DNA of 10,509 nucleotides from Russula earlei (taxonomy: Eukaryota; Basidiomycota; Agaricomycetes; Russulales; Russulaceae). The notes beneath the pieces were generated by a model. It ran no database searches. It worked only from the letters and a program-made list of their open reading frames with translations, and was not told the origin of the DNA. Positions 1-7,783 of the stretch are shown here, piece by piece; within the stretch, counting starts at the first letter, position 1, and each line of letters opens with the position of its first letter. The stretch is taken from NCBI GenBank assembly GCA_025769875.1, contig JAGFNK010001345.1, positions 1-10,509 on the forward strand, given 5' to 3'. The translations under genes were made by a program, and so were the position numbers.

Positions 1-760
1 TCGGAATGCCCAAGGCCTGTCAATCGCCGCTGGCCTGGTCGCTGCTTACAATTTGCTCACCGCCGAGTGTCCGTTGCATTTCTCCACGTCAAAATCTCAT
101 CCTGTACCGGCATCTCGCGCAATGGGCGAATGCCTATAGGGGATATATGCGGATGCCCCGGCGCGCGCGTCATCTGCATCTGTCGGTCGTTGTTTTTCAC
201 TACGCTACGTTCTGCGCCCCGGTGGTTCCCAGGCCTGATATGGAAATCCTCCAAGCCACGCTCTATCCGCCTTCTCGCGTTGCTGGGTAGCTACAGACGT
301 AGTCAGCCTCGCACCCCGTCATGTGCCAGACGCCGTGTCATGTCGTCCTGTTTGAGGCGTCCGGAGTACGTCCTTGGCGCTCGCAATGCCTCCAGGTCGC
401 CTACCTGACTCGCTTTCGTGTCTGCTTTGTGCTCTCGAGACCTCACGCGCGCTCTCTAGGCTGGACACATCACAGCGACGTGCACGAGTATGCGAAGGGC
501 GACGCCCGAGACACTTGTCGGCAAGACATATTTTTCAGGTCCAGACGTAGGCCGCCTTCTACCAGGACTACAGCGCATAGCTGACTGAGTATGTTGACTG
601 AAGTGTCGTCGCTGGCCATCACACCTATCCCGTCTGCATCGCGATTTCCTGGATCCGGGGTGACAATTGGCTCATTTGGGGGTAGGGCTTGTCGCCATCG
701 AAATACTGGGCCTCATAATGATCTTCTGACGTTATTGACGATAGCCGGCCGGAGCCGTAA
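1..760. other. No secure gene
   Basis: All six frames hold only short or biased open stretches. At the left edge frame 2 reads AQGLSIAAGLVAAYNLLTAE and ends with TAG at 137-139; this could be the tail of a gene lying outside the window, but it is too short to identify. The remainder shows no domain, no convincing exon and no repeat that I can see. Confidence 0.4.
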
Positions 761-761
761 C

Positions 762-1457
762 TCAGAGATTAGTGATGCCGAACACTACCGTAGCTACAAA
801 GTAGGATGCTGGCGTGTCAAACGCGCCGTGAACGTTGATGGCATTTGCTGGGGAAAGAACATTGAAGGTGCTGATCTCGCAATGGATGGGAACATTTTGA
901 GGCCGGTCAATTTGAAAGCGGAATAGTGAAGCTGGACATCTAGGCGTGAGTTGGTCACTGGATTTTGAGAAGCCACACCACATGAAATTCTCTTCGGATT
1001 CCAGGTTCACGCCAAAGAACGTAGCGTCGGGGATGATGTGCTCACGCACTCTGCGCGTGAGCTCGTTGCTTCTTTGCAAGCATCAGGAAAAACCTCACAA
1101 GCTAGCGAAATGATAGCAGGTAGCGAGTGCTAGCGAGAGGTTAGCCGGAGATAATTACGTTGTTAGTTCCACATTATCATTCGCTAGCACTCGCTAGCAC
1201 ATCGGGCTTTTCCTGGTGAGGGTGGCCTTGATCTCGACTGGAGAGTCCTTGAGGACGATATCCGTCACGGACTGGGGATGAGGACTGTCGTTCACTTTGG
1301 CATGGGTAATGTGGACTTTGGTCAGATTCTTCACGGCCCTAAAGGAGCGCCTCGAGGGGCGATCGGTGTTCGAACTGAGGCTTTGGTTTGGTACTTGATG
1401 ACTGGACATAGTCTGACATGCAGGGGTGGCAAAGGGCACAGAACTCACGAGGACCAT
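762..1457 (-). pseudogene. Possible decayed minus-strand coding segment interrupted by the hairpin element
   Basis: Two minus-strand open frames lie on either side of the hairpin element. The upstream one (1457-1194) ends with KVHITHAKVNDSPHPQSVTD and VLKDSPVEIKATLTRKSP; the downstream one (1079-762) reads PDATFFGVNLESEENFMWCG and later VPIHCEISTFNVLSPANAIN. Both have a protein-like mix of residues rather than the Arg/Pro/Ser bias of most chance frames nearby. The frames could be parts of one older gene cut by the insertion. I recognise no domain, and splice sites that join them are not evident. Confidence 0.22.
1083..1216. repeat. Hairpin element built from repeated GCTAGCGA octamers, MITE-like
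   Basis: GCGAGTGCTAGCGA at 1123-1136 is the exact reverse complement of TCGCTAGCACTCGC at 1181-1194, with a 44-base loop. The right arm is two perfect tandem copies of TCGCTAGCAC (1181-1200). An outer copy GCTAGCGAAATGATA (1101-1115) pairs, with one base gained, with TATCATTCGCTAGC (1176-1189). Further out CAGGAAAA (1084-1091) pairs with TTTTCCTG (1208-1215). The whole block can fold back on itself, like short non-autonomous transposons. No target-site duplication is clear and no transposase is present. Confidence 0.6.
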
Positions 1458-1536
1458 TCAAAGAGATGCACCGAGAACGGACACCCGGAAGGGGGTACAT
1501 CGCAGCTCGGGGGTTTCCTCTTCATCAGGAAAAACA

Positions 1537-1953
1537 CATAAATATTTTTTGGCTTTATAAAGTCTTTATAGAGTCAAAAAAGTTGAAAAGTCAATGGTCA
1601 CTTGGACTGACCCTAATTCTAGAAAGTTGTGACCCAAATATCAACTATATAGCCAAGAAAGTGAGAGAAAGCTGCATAAGTTCTGCAAAGTTCTCAAAAG
1701 TTGGAAAGTCACATCAGCCAGCCTTAGGGCTATCAACCGATTTCCACTCTAATGCATGAAAAAATGTTATTGCTAAAGTTAAGAGCCCTCTCTGTCCAAT
1801 GTTGGTTTGGGACATATCAGGGACTTTAACAGACTTTACAAACTTTACTACCATTTCTGGCTTTATGGAGGCTTGAATGGTGCTTTACTACTTTATGAAC
1901 TTTCAACTTTAGAAATACTCCCAATAAAGCTAAAAAGTAAAAAAGTCATAAAT
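1537..1953. mobile_element. AT-rich block with imperfect inverted ends, possible non-autonomous transposon
   Basis: Base composition changes sharply to A/T within this block. CATAAAT occurs at both edges (1537-1543 and 1947-1953) as a candidate 7-bp target-site duplication. Inside, GCTTTAT (1552-1558) and AAGTTGAAA (1580-1588) at the left end reappear in inverted order at the right end as TTTCAACTT (1901-1909) and ATAAAGC (1924-1930), with different spacers (21 and 14 bases). The interior is full of ACTTTA variants (for example 1822-1850). No transposase is encoded; open frames inside are short. Without other copies for comparison this stays tentative. Confidence 0.4.
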
Positions 1954-3199
1954 TTTCTTGTGATTTTGCTGATGTTGGTCCTGGAGAACAAAATGTGATA
2001 TGCGCTGATGCTCATTATCTGTTGCAATTGAGGAGGAGTTGGTCTCATGGCCCTGGGTGTGGTTGATTCTGTGCCTAATCAGGACATCCGCATCGCCCAG
2101 GTCTATTTCCATTATGTTCCAGCATTATCATTGCAAGGGGGGGTTGTGTGCGTAGATTATTATCTAAAGCATCGCATGTGTGACAAGTCGTCGAGGTTTG
2201 TCGATTTCAAAGATGGTGTTGTCCGTGAGAACTTGACAAATGCGCTTGAACGCAGAACAAATGATGGATCAATGATCACGGCTGTATTGATGTGTACGCC
2301 TACAAAACGATTTCCGAAGGAGAAGGTCGAATGCGCTCTCGCCACGCCACGGGCTGACGGGGTGTGAAAACTTTGTCAGGAAAATGGGTAAGATGCGGGT
2401 GTCATTCATTAACATTGTTCTCGATCGCAGCCCCATTGACACCCCATCGGGAGCTCCATTCTTATCCTTGCGATGTTCCAAAAACCGCTCACACCCAACG
2501 TCGTCGTCTTGGCCGCATCCAATTGAAATGTTGCTGAGATGTGGATTCTCCGCCAGAACCCGTTCACGACCGTGTTGTCATCCACGTCGTCGCAGGGAAA
2601 TCCCGAGGATTGCACACCCTTGGCATTGTGTTGTGTGGTCTCTACGTAATGCGTACGAACCGAAAACCGGCCATGGTTCCCTTGGCCAACTTTCCTGGTG
2701 GCTGGCCCGGCGGTGCAGTCCATTTACGTTCCGGCCTCGTTTTGGACAGGCTCTCAAGGTATGATGGTAAATGTAAAACCCGTCACGAGGGCATTTACGG
2801 TTTCGCACACAAAGTTTTTGCCTGGGCACGGACCAAGCTTTGGCGCGTTTTCGCCCGGAAAGGCCAACCATCGCCCGCTGTTCAAACGGTTCAGCGTTCG
2901 ACATCTGGGCAGCTAGGCACGCCGTACAGCACGAGGAGGACGAGGGCCCTGATCGCCCCTGAACCATTTTTTTTTTCGCGCGACCACGACCGTGAGGTTG
3001 GCCTGCGTTCAGCTTTGGGGGAGGCTGTGCCATCGACGCCTCTCGCGCGACCGCTTGACCGATCAGATCACACGAGAGTACCCACGGGCGGGAGGGAATC
3101 CGGGTCCCCAAACGTGGGGAATTCGTACTCTGCGTGCGCCTCTTCCCTTCCCCCCATTGCTCCGTTTGATGAACCATTTCAGCGCCGTTAGAGCCGTCT
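1954..3199. other. No secure gene; overlapping open frames on both strands
   Basis: The longest frame (2541-3191, +, 216 codons) overlaps an antisense frame of nearly equal length (3177-2578), and other + and - frames are open too, so length is not evidence here. None shows a recognisable domain. A minus-strand stretch reading from about 2930 to 2409 stays open apart from two stops (near 2755 and 2725) and has a moderately protein-like composition; it may be a relic. A run of ten T lies at 2967-2976. Confidence 0.4.
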
Positions 3200-3355
3200 T
3201 ACGGGCTCTCTCGTAACCCACGAACTTCGCTCCCTTTTATTTTCCTTCTCCCGCGACCTGCGCTCCCACTTGGCCTTCCTTCCCTTTGCCTTTCGCACTC
3301 CCGATTGCGACTCGTCGCACGTCTCTTCCCTCCACGTCCATTCACTGGAACACGG
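3200..3355 (+). promoter_or_regulatory. Pyrimidine-rich leader and probable core promoter of the receptor gene
   Basis: The stretch before the receptor ATG is rich in C and T, with runs such as CTTTTATTTTCCTTCTCC near 3233 and CTTCCTTCCCTTTGCC near 3274. Tracts like this commonly precede the transcription or translation start of fungal genes that lack a strong TATA box. No clear TATA box is seen. Assignment rests on position and composition only. Confidence 0.4.
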
Positions 3356-4890
3356 ATGACCGCAATAGATGGCGTGAACGGGACCGTCTGTAACGCGGCA
3401 CAGTACGCTCAGTCCCTCATCTCTCTCAACAACCCCAACCCCTGGATCACATGCTTAACGAATGGAGAGAGCATCGGCCTGGCCGTGAGCACCTGCACCC
3501 TCTCTGCGCTTGTCCTCGTCCTGAACTCATCCCGCGCAAAAGCTGACCGCCGAAGCGTCGTTCCTCAGCTGCGCCTCCGTGGTCATCATTCTCATATTGA
3601 TCTGCGTACGTTTCGACGCTCTCCCCCTCCACGCCTCCGTCCGATCTGACGGGACGTTGCGCAGCGTAATGTGCTGTGGTATAGGAAGACGTTCCCCGGA
3701 GGTGACTGGAAGTTGTTCCAGGGGCCTGCCGACATCTACATGGTATGTTCCGCCTTCTCCTGCCCCCGATCGCTTCACTGATTCGATCCGGGTGTCAGTT
3801 CACCCTCTTCTTGTTCGACATTCTGCAGGCCATGGGTGGCATCCTCGATGTCCGGTGGGCTCACAACGGGATCGTTACCAAGGGAGCCTATTGCAACGCA
3901 CAGGGCATCATCCAGCAGATCGGCGAACTCGGAGTTGCGCTGACCACCCTCGTCCGTCTCTTTCCTTTCATCTTCTCGGGACCCGCGGCCCTCTGATGCA
4001 CACGCGTCTTCACCCAGCTCCTCGCCGTCCACACGTTCGTGGGGGCCCTGTGGCGAGTGGGGCTGGACGCGCGCCGCTTTGCCTTTGGTCTGGTCTGCCT
4101 CGTTTGCGTTTTCATCGCGCTCTGGGTTAGCATCGGCGCTAGCACAAACAAAAATTACGAGGCGCCCACTCCCGTGTGTTGTTTTTCTAATCCCCCTTTT
4201 CTCACCACCGACGCGATATGTACAGTATTGGTGCTGGATCAGCCCCAAATTCAAGGGTGAACGCCTGGGCGGTGAATACGTCTGGCTGTGGGTGGCGCTG
4301 TTCGCTTCGGCGTTCCTCTACATCCCGCTTTACTTCTGGACGGAGGGCCGTTTGTCGGTCGATCCGGATAGCTGGTACAAGTTCCACACGTCCAAGCCTG
4401 ATCAAACGGTCGAATATGCGCAGAGGAGAGCCTCGTTGGGGATGCTCCTGTGAGTCTAATTTGTTTGCAACACCCCCCTCCCCGCCCACTGACCGTCGTG
4501 TCTCGTTCCAGCTACCCGCTTGCGTATTCCTTCGTCGTCCTCCCTCTCTCCGTGGCGCGGTGGATGCTCTTCAGCCACGACCACGTCTCGTCGGCGTCTC
4601 AGTTTTTCGGCGTCTCGATGTTCAATCTCTCGGGCTTCATCAACGTCCTCCTGTTCTTGATCGTCAGGCCCCAGCTCCTCCTCTTCCCCCGTCCTGAGGA
4701 CATCGTCGAGCCCGAGATACAGCTTGCTCACGACAACGGCTCCCGGATCTTCACCGACGCGGCGGCAAAATATGAGCTCAGTCCAGAGCCGGCCGCGACC
4801 GGATACGTGGACGGTGGGTCCAGGACGAGCGCCAGCGCCGAAATGTCTCGCGGCAGCTCTCGACGAAGATTCGACGAAGACGACGTTTGA
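3356..4890 (+). CDS. Seven-transmembrane G-protein-coupled receptor, fungal cAMP-receptor-like/Git3-like type
   Basis: Seven exons (3356-3484, 3543-3605, 3665-3742, 3799-3951, 4018-4173, 4226-4449, 4512-4890) join in frame to give 393 residues and a TGA stop. Introns are 52-66 bp with GT...AG ends; CTGAC, CTGAT or CTAAT branch sites are visible in most. Hydrophobic segments lie near residues 40-64, 87-108, 126-153, 162-181, 210-231, 264-286 and 302-321, giving seven helices, a short outer N-terminus with an NGT sequon at residue 8, and a 70-residue Ser/Arg/acidic cytosolic tail ending FDEDDV. Cys122 before helix 3 and Cys196 (YWCW, loop 2) are placed to form the usual receptor disulfide. DILQAMGG in helix 2, the RWAHNGIV loop and GELGVALTTL in helix 3 are typical of fungal receptors of this class, which are thought to sense nutrients or pheromone-unrelated ligands through a G-alpha protein. 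The ligand is not inferable. The first ATG of the open exon was taken as start. Confidence 0.9.
3485..3542 (+). other. Intron 1 of the receptor gene
   Basis: This 58-bp intron has donor GTGAGC, a CTGAAC branch-like site near 3521 and acceptor AAAAG. It is phase 0 and cuts helix 1: removing it joins GESIGLA to LTAEASF and gives one continuous hydrophobic helix. Without removal the frame runs on into arginine-rich non-helical sequence. Confidence 0.85.
3606..3664 (+). other. Intron 2 of the receptor gene
   Basis: This 59-bp intron has donor GTACGT, branch site CTGAC at 3646-3650 and acceptor GCAG. It is phase 0 and lies right after helix 1, joining LILIC to RNVLWYRK, the first inner loop. Confidence 0.9.
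3743..3798 (+). other. Intron 3 of the receptor gene
   Basis: This 56-bp intron has donor GTATGT, a CACTGATTC branch region near 3777-3784 and acceptor GTCAG. It is phase 0 and joins GPADIYM to FTLFLFDILQ, completing helix 2. Confidence 0.9.
3952..4017 (+). other. Intron 4 of the receptor gene
   Basis: This 66-bp intron has the slightly unusual donor GTCCGT, a CTCTGATG branch region near 3991-3998 and acceptor CCCAG. It is phase 0 and joins GVALTTL to LLAVHTFVG inside helix 3. Read unspliced, the frame continues only to a TGA at about 3996. Confidence 0.85.
4174..4225 (+). other. Intron 5 of the receptor gene
   Basis: This 52-bp intron is the shortest of the six. It has donor GTGTGT, a TCTAATC branch-like site near 4186 and acceptor ACAG. 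It is phase 0 and joins YEAPTP to YWCWISP in outer loop 2, bringing in the cysteine expected for the disulfide. Confidence 0.88.
4450..4511 (+). other. Intron 6 of the receptor gene
   Basis: This 62-bp intron has donor GTGAGT, an ACTGACC branch region near 4489 and acceptor TCCAG. It is phase 2 (CT|C, leucine) and joins SLGML to LYPLAYSF at the start of helix 6. Confidence 0.9.
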
Positions 4891-5050
4891 TAAAACGACG
4901 AGGGGAACGGGAACACGGACATTAATTTACGCGGTTTGCTCATCTGTTCATTTCTATGATGTTTGGTGTATCTGTAGGTGCCAGGACGTCGAGGAAGTAG
5001 ACTCGGCTTGGGGATTTAATATATATATTATTAAACTATTATCACGCGGC
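4891..5050 (+). terminator. AT-rich 3' flank of the receptor gene, probable 3'-end region
   Basis: After the receptor stop codon there is GC-rich sequence and then an abrupt AT-rich patch at 5014-5040 containing the perfect 14-bp palindrome TAATATATATATTA at 5017-5030. AT-rich TATATA elements of this kind often act as efficiency signals for cleavage and polyadenylation in fungi. No AATAAA hexamer is seen. The exact 3' end cannot be placed from sequence alone. Confidence 0.3.
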
Positions 5051-5660
5051 CCGTGCTACCGTTCCCATTACCATGGTACAGGTACTTCCTCGGATAGTTA
5101 TCGTTGGCCGCGTCTGCTGCGTGGAGCCCAATACAACACGGTGCCCTGCGCACTTTAATCGTAGCGCTAGTGTCCGATATTCGCAGGAAGGAAAGAACGG
5201 GCGCCTCGTTGATCGCGCTATCGACGAAAGCGAAAAAACTCAAACGTGCACCCATGAATGAATGAAGGGGTCAGTGGCCCCAGGTGGCGGGGATTGGGGA
5301 TGGGGGATTCGGATCACAAACAGCAGCACAGCAACGCTTCTCGCACCCCCTCCCCCCGGGTTCGAGAAGTCTCCCTCCATCCATCCATCACACTTGAACG
5401 AGGGTGCGCCAGTGTTTTGATGAGCTCCAAAACAAACTAAAACCTAAACGCGTTCCGCGAAGACGTCTCGACGTCAAAAGTACCCTTGTTCGATTTTTCT
5501 TTTTTTTTTTTTTGCTCCACCCACTACTGTCAGGGTCACATATAGGCGCTTGTATTGTATTGAATGTTGTCTCAGTGCCCCACTTCGGCGTCTTTTCCGC
5601 CAGTCGGCGCTGTGCTTGGTGTGGGTGTCTTGGTGCCGACAATTCGGATGGGCAGATGCA
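5051..5660. other. Intergenic region with simple-sequence tracts
   Basis: No exon-like reading is seen. The stretch holds ATGAATGAATGA at 5253-5264, C-rich runs near 5346, TCCATCCATC near 5376, two copies of the palindromic hexamer GACGTC separated by two bases (5462-5475), and a T tract at 5494-5513. Confidence 0.5.
5494..5513. repeat. T homopolymer tract
   Basis: Five T, one C and fourteen T in a row. It could be a simple microsatellite, or the complement of a poly(A) tail left by a retroposed transcript. No target-site duplication is evident around it. Confidence 0.8.
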
Positions 5661-5714
5661 TCACCAGACAATGCACTATTAGGGGCTTCTGTCTGGCCCC
5701 TAATAGTAGTGATG
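5659..5714. repeat. Perfect 12-bp-stem hairpin with an extended imperfect stem
   Basis: ACTATTAGGGGC (5675-5686) and GCCCCTAATAGT (5696-5707) are exact reverse complements separated by a 9-base loop. CATCAC at 5659-5664 can extend the stem with GTGATG at 5709-5714. An alternative pairing of CAGAC (5665-5669) with GTCTG (5691-5695) also exists. There is no T tract after it, so it is not an obvious terminator. Confidence 0.75.
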
Positions 5715-5732
5715 ACTCGATGCCATCAGTCC

Positions 5733-5757
5733 CAGCCCCAGCCTCAGCCCCAGCCCC
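5733..5757. repeat. Short CAGCCC tandem repeat
   Basis: Four imperfect units of the hexamer CAGCCC/CAGCCT follow one another. In one frame they would read Gln-Pro repeats, but that frame has no other coding support. Confidence 0.7.
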
Positions 5758-5876
5758 TTGCCCCCTTCAAACATCCAAAAGGTGCATGAGGCACGGCACA
5801 GCACGGGTGGAGTTTGAGCTATCAAAACGTTTAAGATGACAGCACAGTCAAGGTGCTCGGGGTGTAAGTGGGCTGG

Positions 5877-5890
5877 TCGGTCATGACCGA
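5877..5890. promoter_or_regulatory. Perfect 14-bp palindrome with a CGG-N6-CCG arrangement
   Basis: TCGGTCATGACCGA is its own reverse complement. It holds inverted CGG triplets six bases apart, the spacing and orientation used by several Zn2Cys6 binuclear-cluster transcription factors of fungi (the Ppr1 type in yeast). A second, shorter hairpin CTCGG-N6-CCGAG follows at 5895-5910. Regulatory use is inferred; no well-supported gene starts nearby. Confidence 0.35.
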
Positions 5891-5953
5891 ATGACTCGGC
5901 CAAGACCGAGGAAAACCCACTCTCCGCCTGAAAGGGGGCAAAGTGTGCCTGAT

Positions 5954-5972
5954 AAAAAAAAAAAAAAAAAAA
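5954..5972. repeat. A homopolymer tract
   Basis: Nineteen A in a row, 440 bases downstream of the T tract and in inverted sense to it. Small reading frames crossing it give poly-lysine and are not genes. Confidence 0.85.
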
Positions 5973-6573
5973 CCACCAGGCACGTCGCAGGTCGCAGTCG
6001 GCACAACACCACAACACACCCACAACACCCCTGCTTCGGAACGGACAGCCTCCCGGGGGACACGATTCAGGACACAAAACGGCAGTGAAGGCATGACACC
6101 CAGAGGGGTTTCCACGATCGCACTCTCAGTTGACAATTGTGTTTACTTGTGCAAGGTTCACCCAAAGGTGGTGGCCTTGATTGGGACGGCGTTGACAGAT
6201 TTCCGACCTCGGTCAGTTGCGCATGTCTGTGGCGTACCTGCAAAACGCAGGTTACCGTGTGGCGAAGATGATAGAACTCATGACGCCTCCGCGCCCGCCG
6301 CAGTGGCCCTGCGGTTGATTGAGGGCAGTGTTAATGAAACCTTACAGGGGCATTTGGCGGCATTCGGAAAACCTTTCCTCTGTCGAAGAGCGGCGCATGA
6401 GATGCCTTTTTAATGCCCATATACCAAACCGAGACCGACTCGCCGCCGAAGCGAGCGGGCGAGAAGTCCGGTACACAACGCGGAGTGCCCGGAGCGCCGA
6501 CATTGACCCGCAAAACCAGCAAGCGATGAGTGCTGTGGATGGGTCCTCCGTGACTTTCTTAAACTTGTACACC
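5973..6573. other. No secure gene
   Basis: Open stretches occur (frame 0 to 6413, frame 1 from 6319 to 6576), but neither shows a domain. A small hairpin, ACCTGC-N5-GCAGGT, lies at 6236-6252. The sequence may hold an upstream exon of the candidate gene at 6592-7037, but I could not place splice sites with confidence. Confidence 0.35.
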
Positions 6574-6591
6574 TAGGCAACGAAGCCCGAC

Positions 6592-7037
6592 GTGGTTCTG
6601 TCCCGACGAGGGTCCCAACAAGAACCCCCACAGATCTTCGTCCAGGGGTTTGTGGGGTTCCACTCAGAGATCAACTTCGTTCGATGGTTCCGGTGGCATT
6701 TGACTATTCGCAATGTGCGGGCACCTATCAGCAAAAGCATTACGAGGCACAACTGGCTCATTGGAAATCGATTCGAACCATTTCTTCCGGGAATCAGGTG
6801 AGTGTGGTGCATGAAGGGCACCGTGAGTGAGTGATCGGTGTCTTCGCAACGTTTAGTTGGTATGCAATCCGATCCGTTGTAAAGGGGTTTGATGGGCTGC
6901 GAGTCCATTGCAGCAACCATCATTTACGTGTGGCTGATGCATCACAGCCAGAGAGGGAATTGTTAACGGATTGGACGGAAATTCCGGATTCCATCGTCTT
7001 GACAAGTGAGATGAGAATGGCGAACAGGCGTCACTAA
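6592..7037 (+). CDS. Hypothetical protein, candidate two-exon gene or gene fragment
   Basis: I do not recognise a family. Frame 1 reads from about 6577 to GTGAGT at 6798. A 59-bp intron (6798-6856; ends GTTTAG) in phase 2 joins it to frame 0, which runs to TAA at 7035-7037. The joined reading passes from NRFEPFLPGI to SWYAIRSVVKGFDGLRV and ends SEMRMANRRH. Intron size and phase agree with those of the receptor gene, which is the main support. The only start in frame 1 after the TAG at 6574 is a non-ATG codon at 6592, so the true start is probably an upstream exon or is missing; CACCTAG ending at 6576 could be an acceptor. A minus-strand frame (6923-6573) overlaps and cannot be fully excluded. 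Confidence 0.28.
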
Positions 7038-7039
7038 TG

Positions 7040-7649
7040 CCAACCGAAACAGCCGAGAGGGCTACCTTGAAAGCGCCGTTATTGGTCAGTGCTCTCAGTA
7101 GAGATCTTTCACATGTATCAATAGGGGCACATGCAGTGGCGCGGGTTTTAGTGGGTTAGTGAGCATCGCACTCCTCGGGTCCGTGCTGTTATCTGATGGC
7201 CACGTTTTGCGGCACATCATTCCTTGGAGTTGTTGCGAGGGGTGTCAGGCATGACCCGACCGATAAGTGGGAGGCGAAATGATACCATGGGAACTAGCAC
7301 AGACCAACCACACCTGCGGCTGCGACTGCGACGGTAGCTGAGCTAGAGCCACAACTATCAAGAAAGCTGAGAACGATTATTGGAAAACGAAGCTGCGGGG
7401 AAGTTGGGAATGAACGGTTGACGTGTTTCAAAAGACCCCTTTAGCGGAGTACAGACCGATCTATGTTGTGTTGGGACTGAAGTGGAGCAGCAAGCTGGCA
7501 CGCGAACCGCGGTCTGCTGAGGATTGTAGGGAAAATACTTATAAGCCGGACCACAGCGCAGCGCAGGCTGCGATGGGCACATTACAAAGCACGGGAGACA
7601 ACTGTACTTAACGGGGCAGGTGCTCCGAATGGGTGGAGTGGGACCCGAA
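7040..7649. other. Intergenic region, nothing recognised
   Basis: Short open frames occur on both strands (for example 7423-7611 + and 7684-7358 -) without domain, splice or compositional support. I see no repeat or RNA gene. Confidence 0.45.
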
Positions 7650-7659
7650 ATGACGTCAT
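7650..7659. promoter_or_regulatory. CRE/ATF-type palindrome ATGACGTCAT
   Basis: A perfect 10-bp palindrome with the TGACGTCA core recognised by bZIP factors of the ATF/CREB family, which in fungi include stress regulators of the Atf1 type. It lies about 120 bp before a pyrimidine-rich tract and the ATG codons at 7777 and 7784. A second TGACGTCA occurs at 9501-9508 but falls within a putative intron. Function is inferred from motif and position only. Confidence 0.4.
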
Positions 7660-7689
7660 TAGTGGATATCCAACTACCAGTCACTCCGC

Positions 7690-7776
7690 GGCTCCGGCAC
7701 AGTCCCTATTTCATCCTCTATTACCTGCTCCTCCTACGCCTTCCTCTTCTTCCCCGGCCGTCCTCGTCCCCTCAAA
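7690..7776 (+). promoter_or_regulatory. Pyrimidine-rich tract before candidate start codons
   Basis: A C/T-dominated stretch (for example CTCCTCCTACGCCTTCCTCT from 7729) ends in CTCAAA directly before ATG at 7777. It resembles the tract before the receptor gene and suggests a transcription start region for a + strand gene in 7777-9807. Confidence 0.35.
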
Positions 7777-7783
7777 ATGTCCT

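Noticed and set aside
1181..1200. Tandem 10-mers considered as a CRISPR-like array
   Set aside because: There are only two contiguous copies without spacers, and the context is a eukaryotic fold-back element.
2700..2930. Minus-strand stretch with CPGKNF, resembling a cytochrome P450 haem-binding loop
   Set aside because: The expected Phe and Gly positions before the Cys (FxxGxxxCxG) do not match, and two stop codons follow shortly.
2541..3191. Longest uninterrupted + frame in the window (216 codons)
   Set aside because: An antisense frame of almost equal length covers it, the product has no recognisable domain and an Arg/Pro/Ser bias, and no intron or promoter supports it.
3775..4731. Minus-strand frames rich in Glu, Asp and Arg
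   Set aside because: They are shadows of the receptor exons, whose in-phase introns and seven helices fix the strand.
5891..6413. Frames crossing the A tract, with poly-lysine or poly-phenylalanine
   Set aside because: The length comes from the homopolymer and low stop density; there is no domain and no start context.
6764..6790. GGTTCGAATCG on the minus strand, like a tRNA B box
   Set aside because: No T-stem, A box, anticodon arm or acceptor stem can be formed around it.
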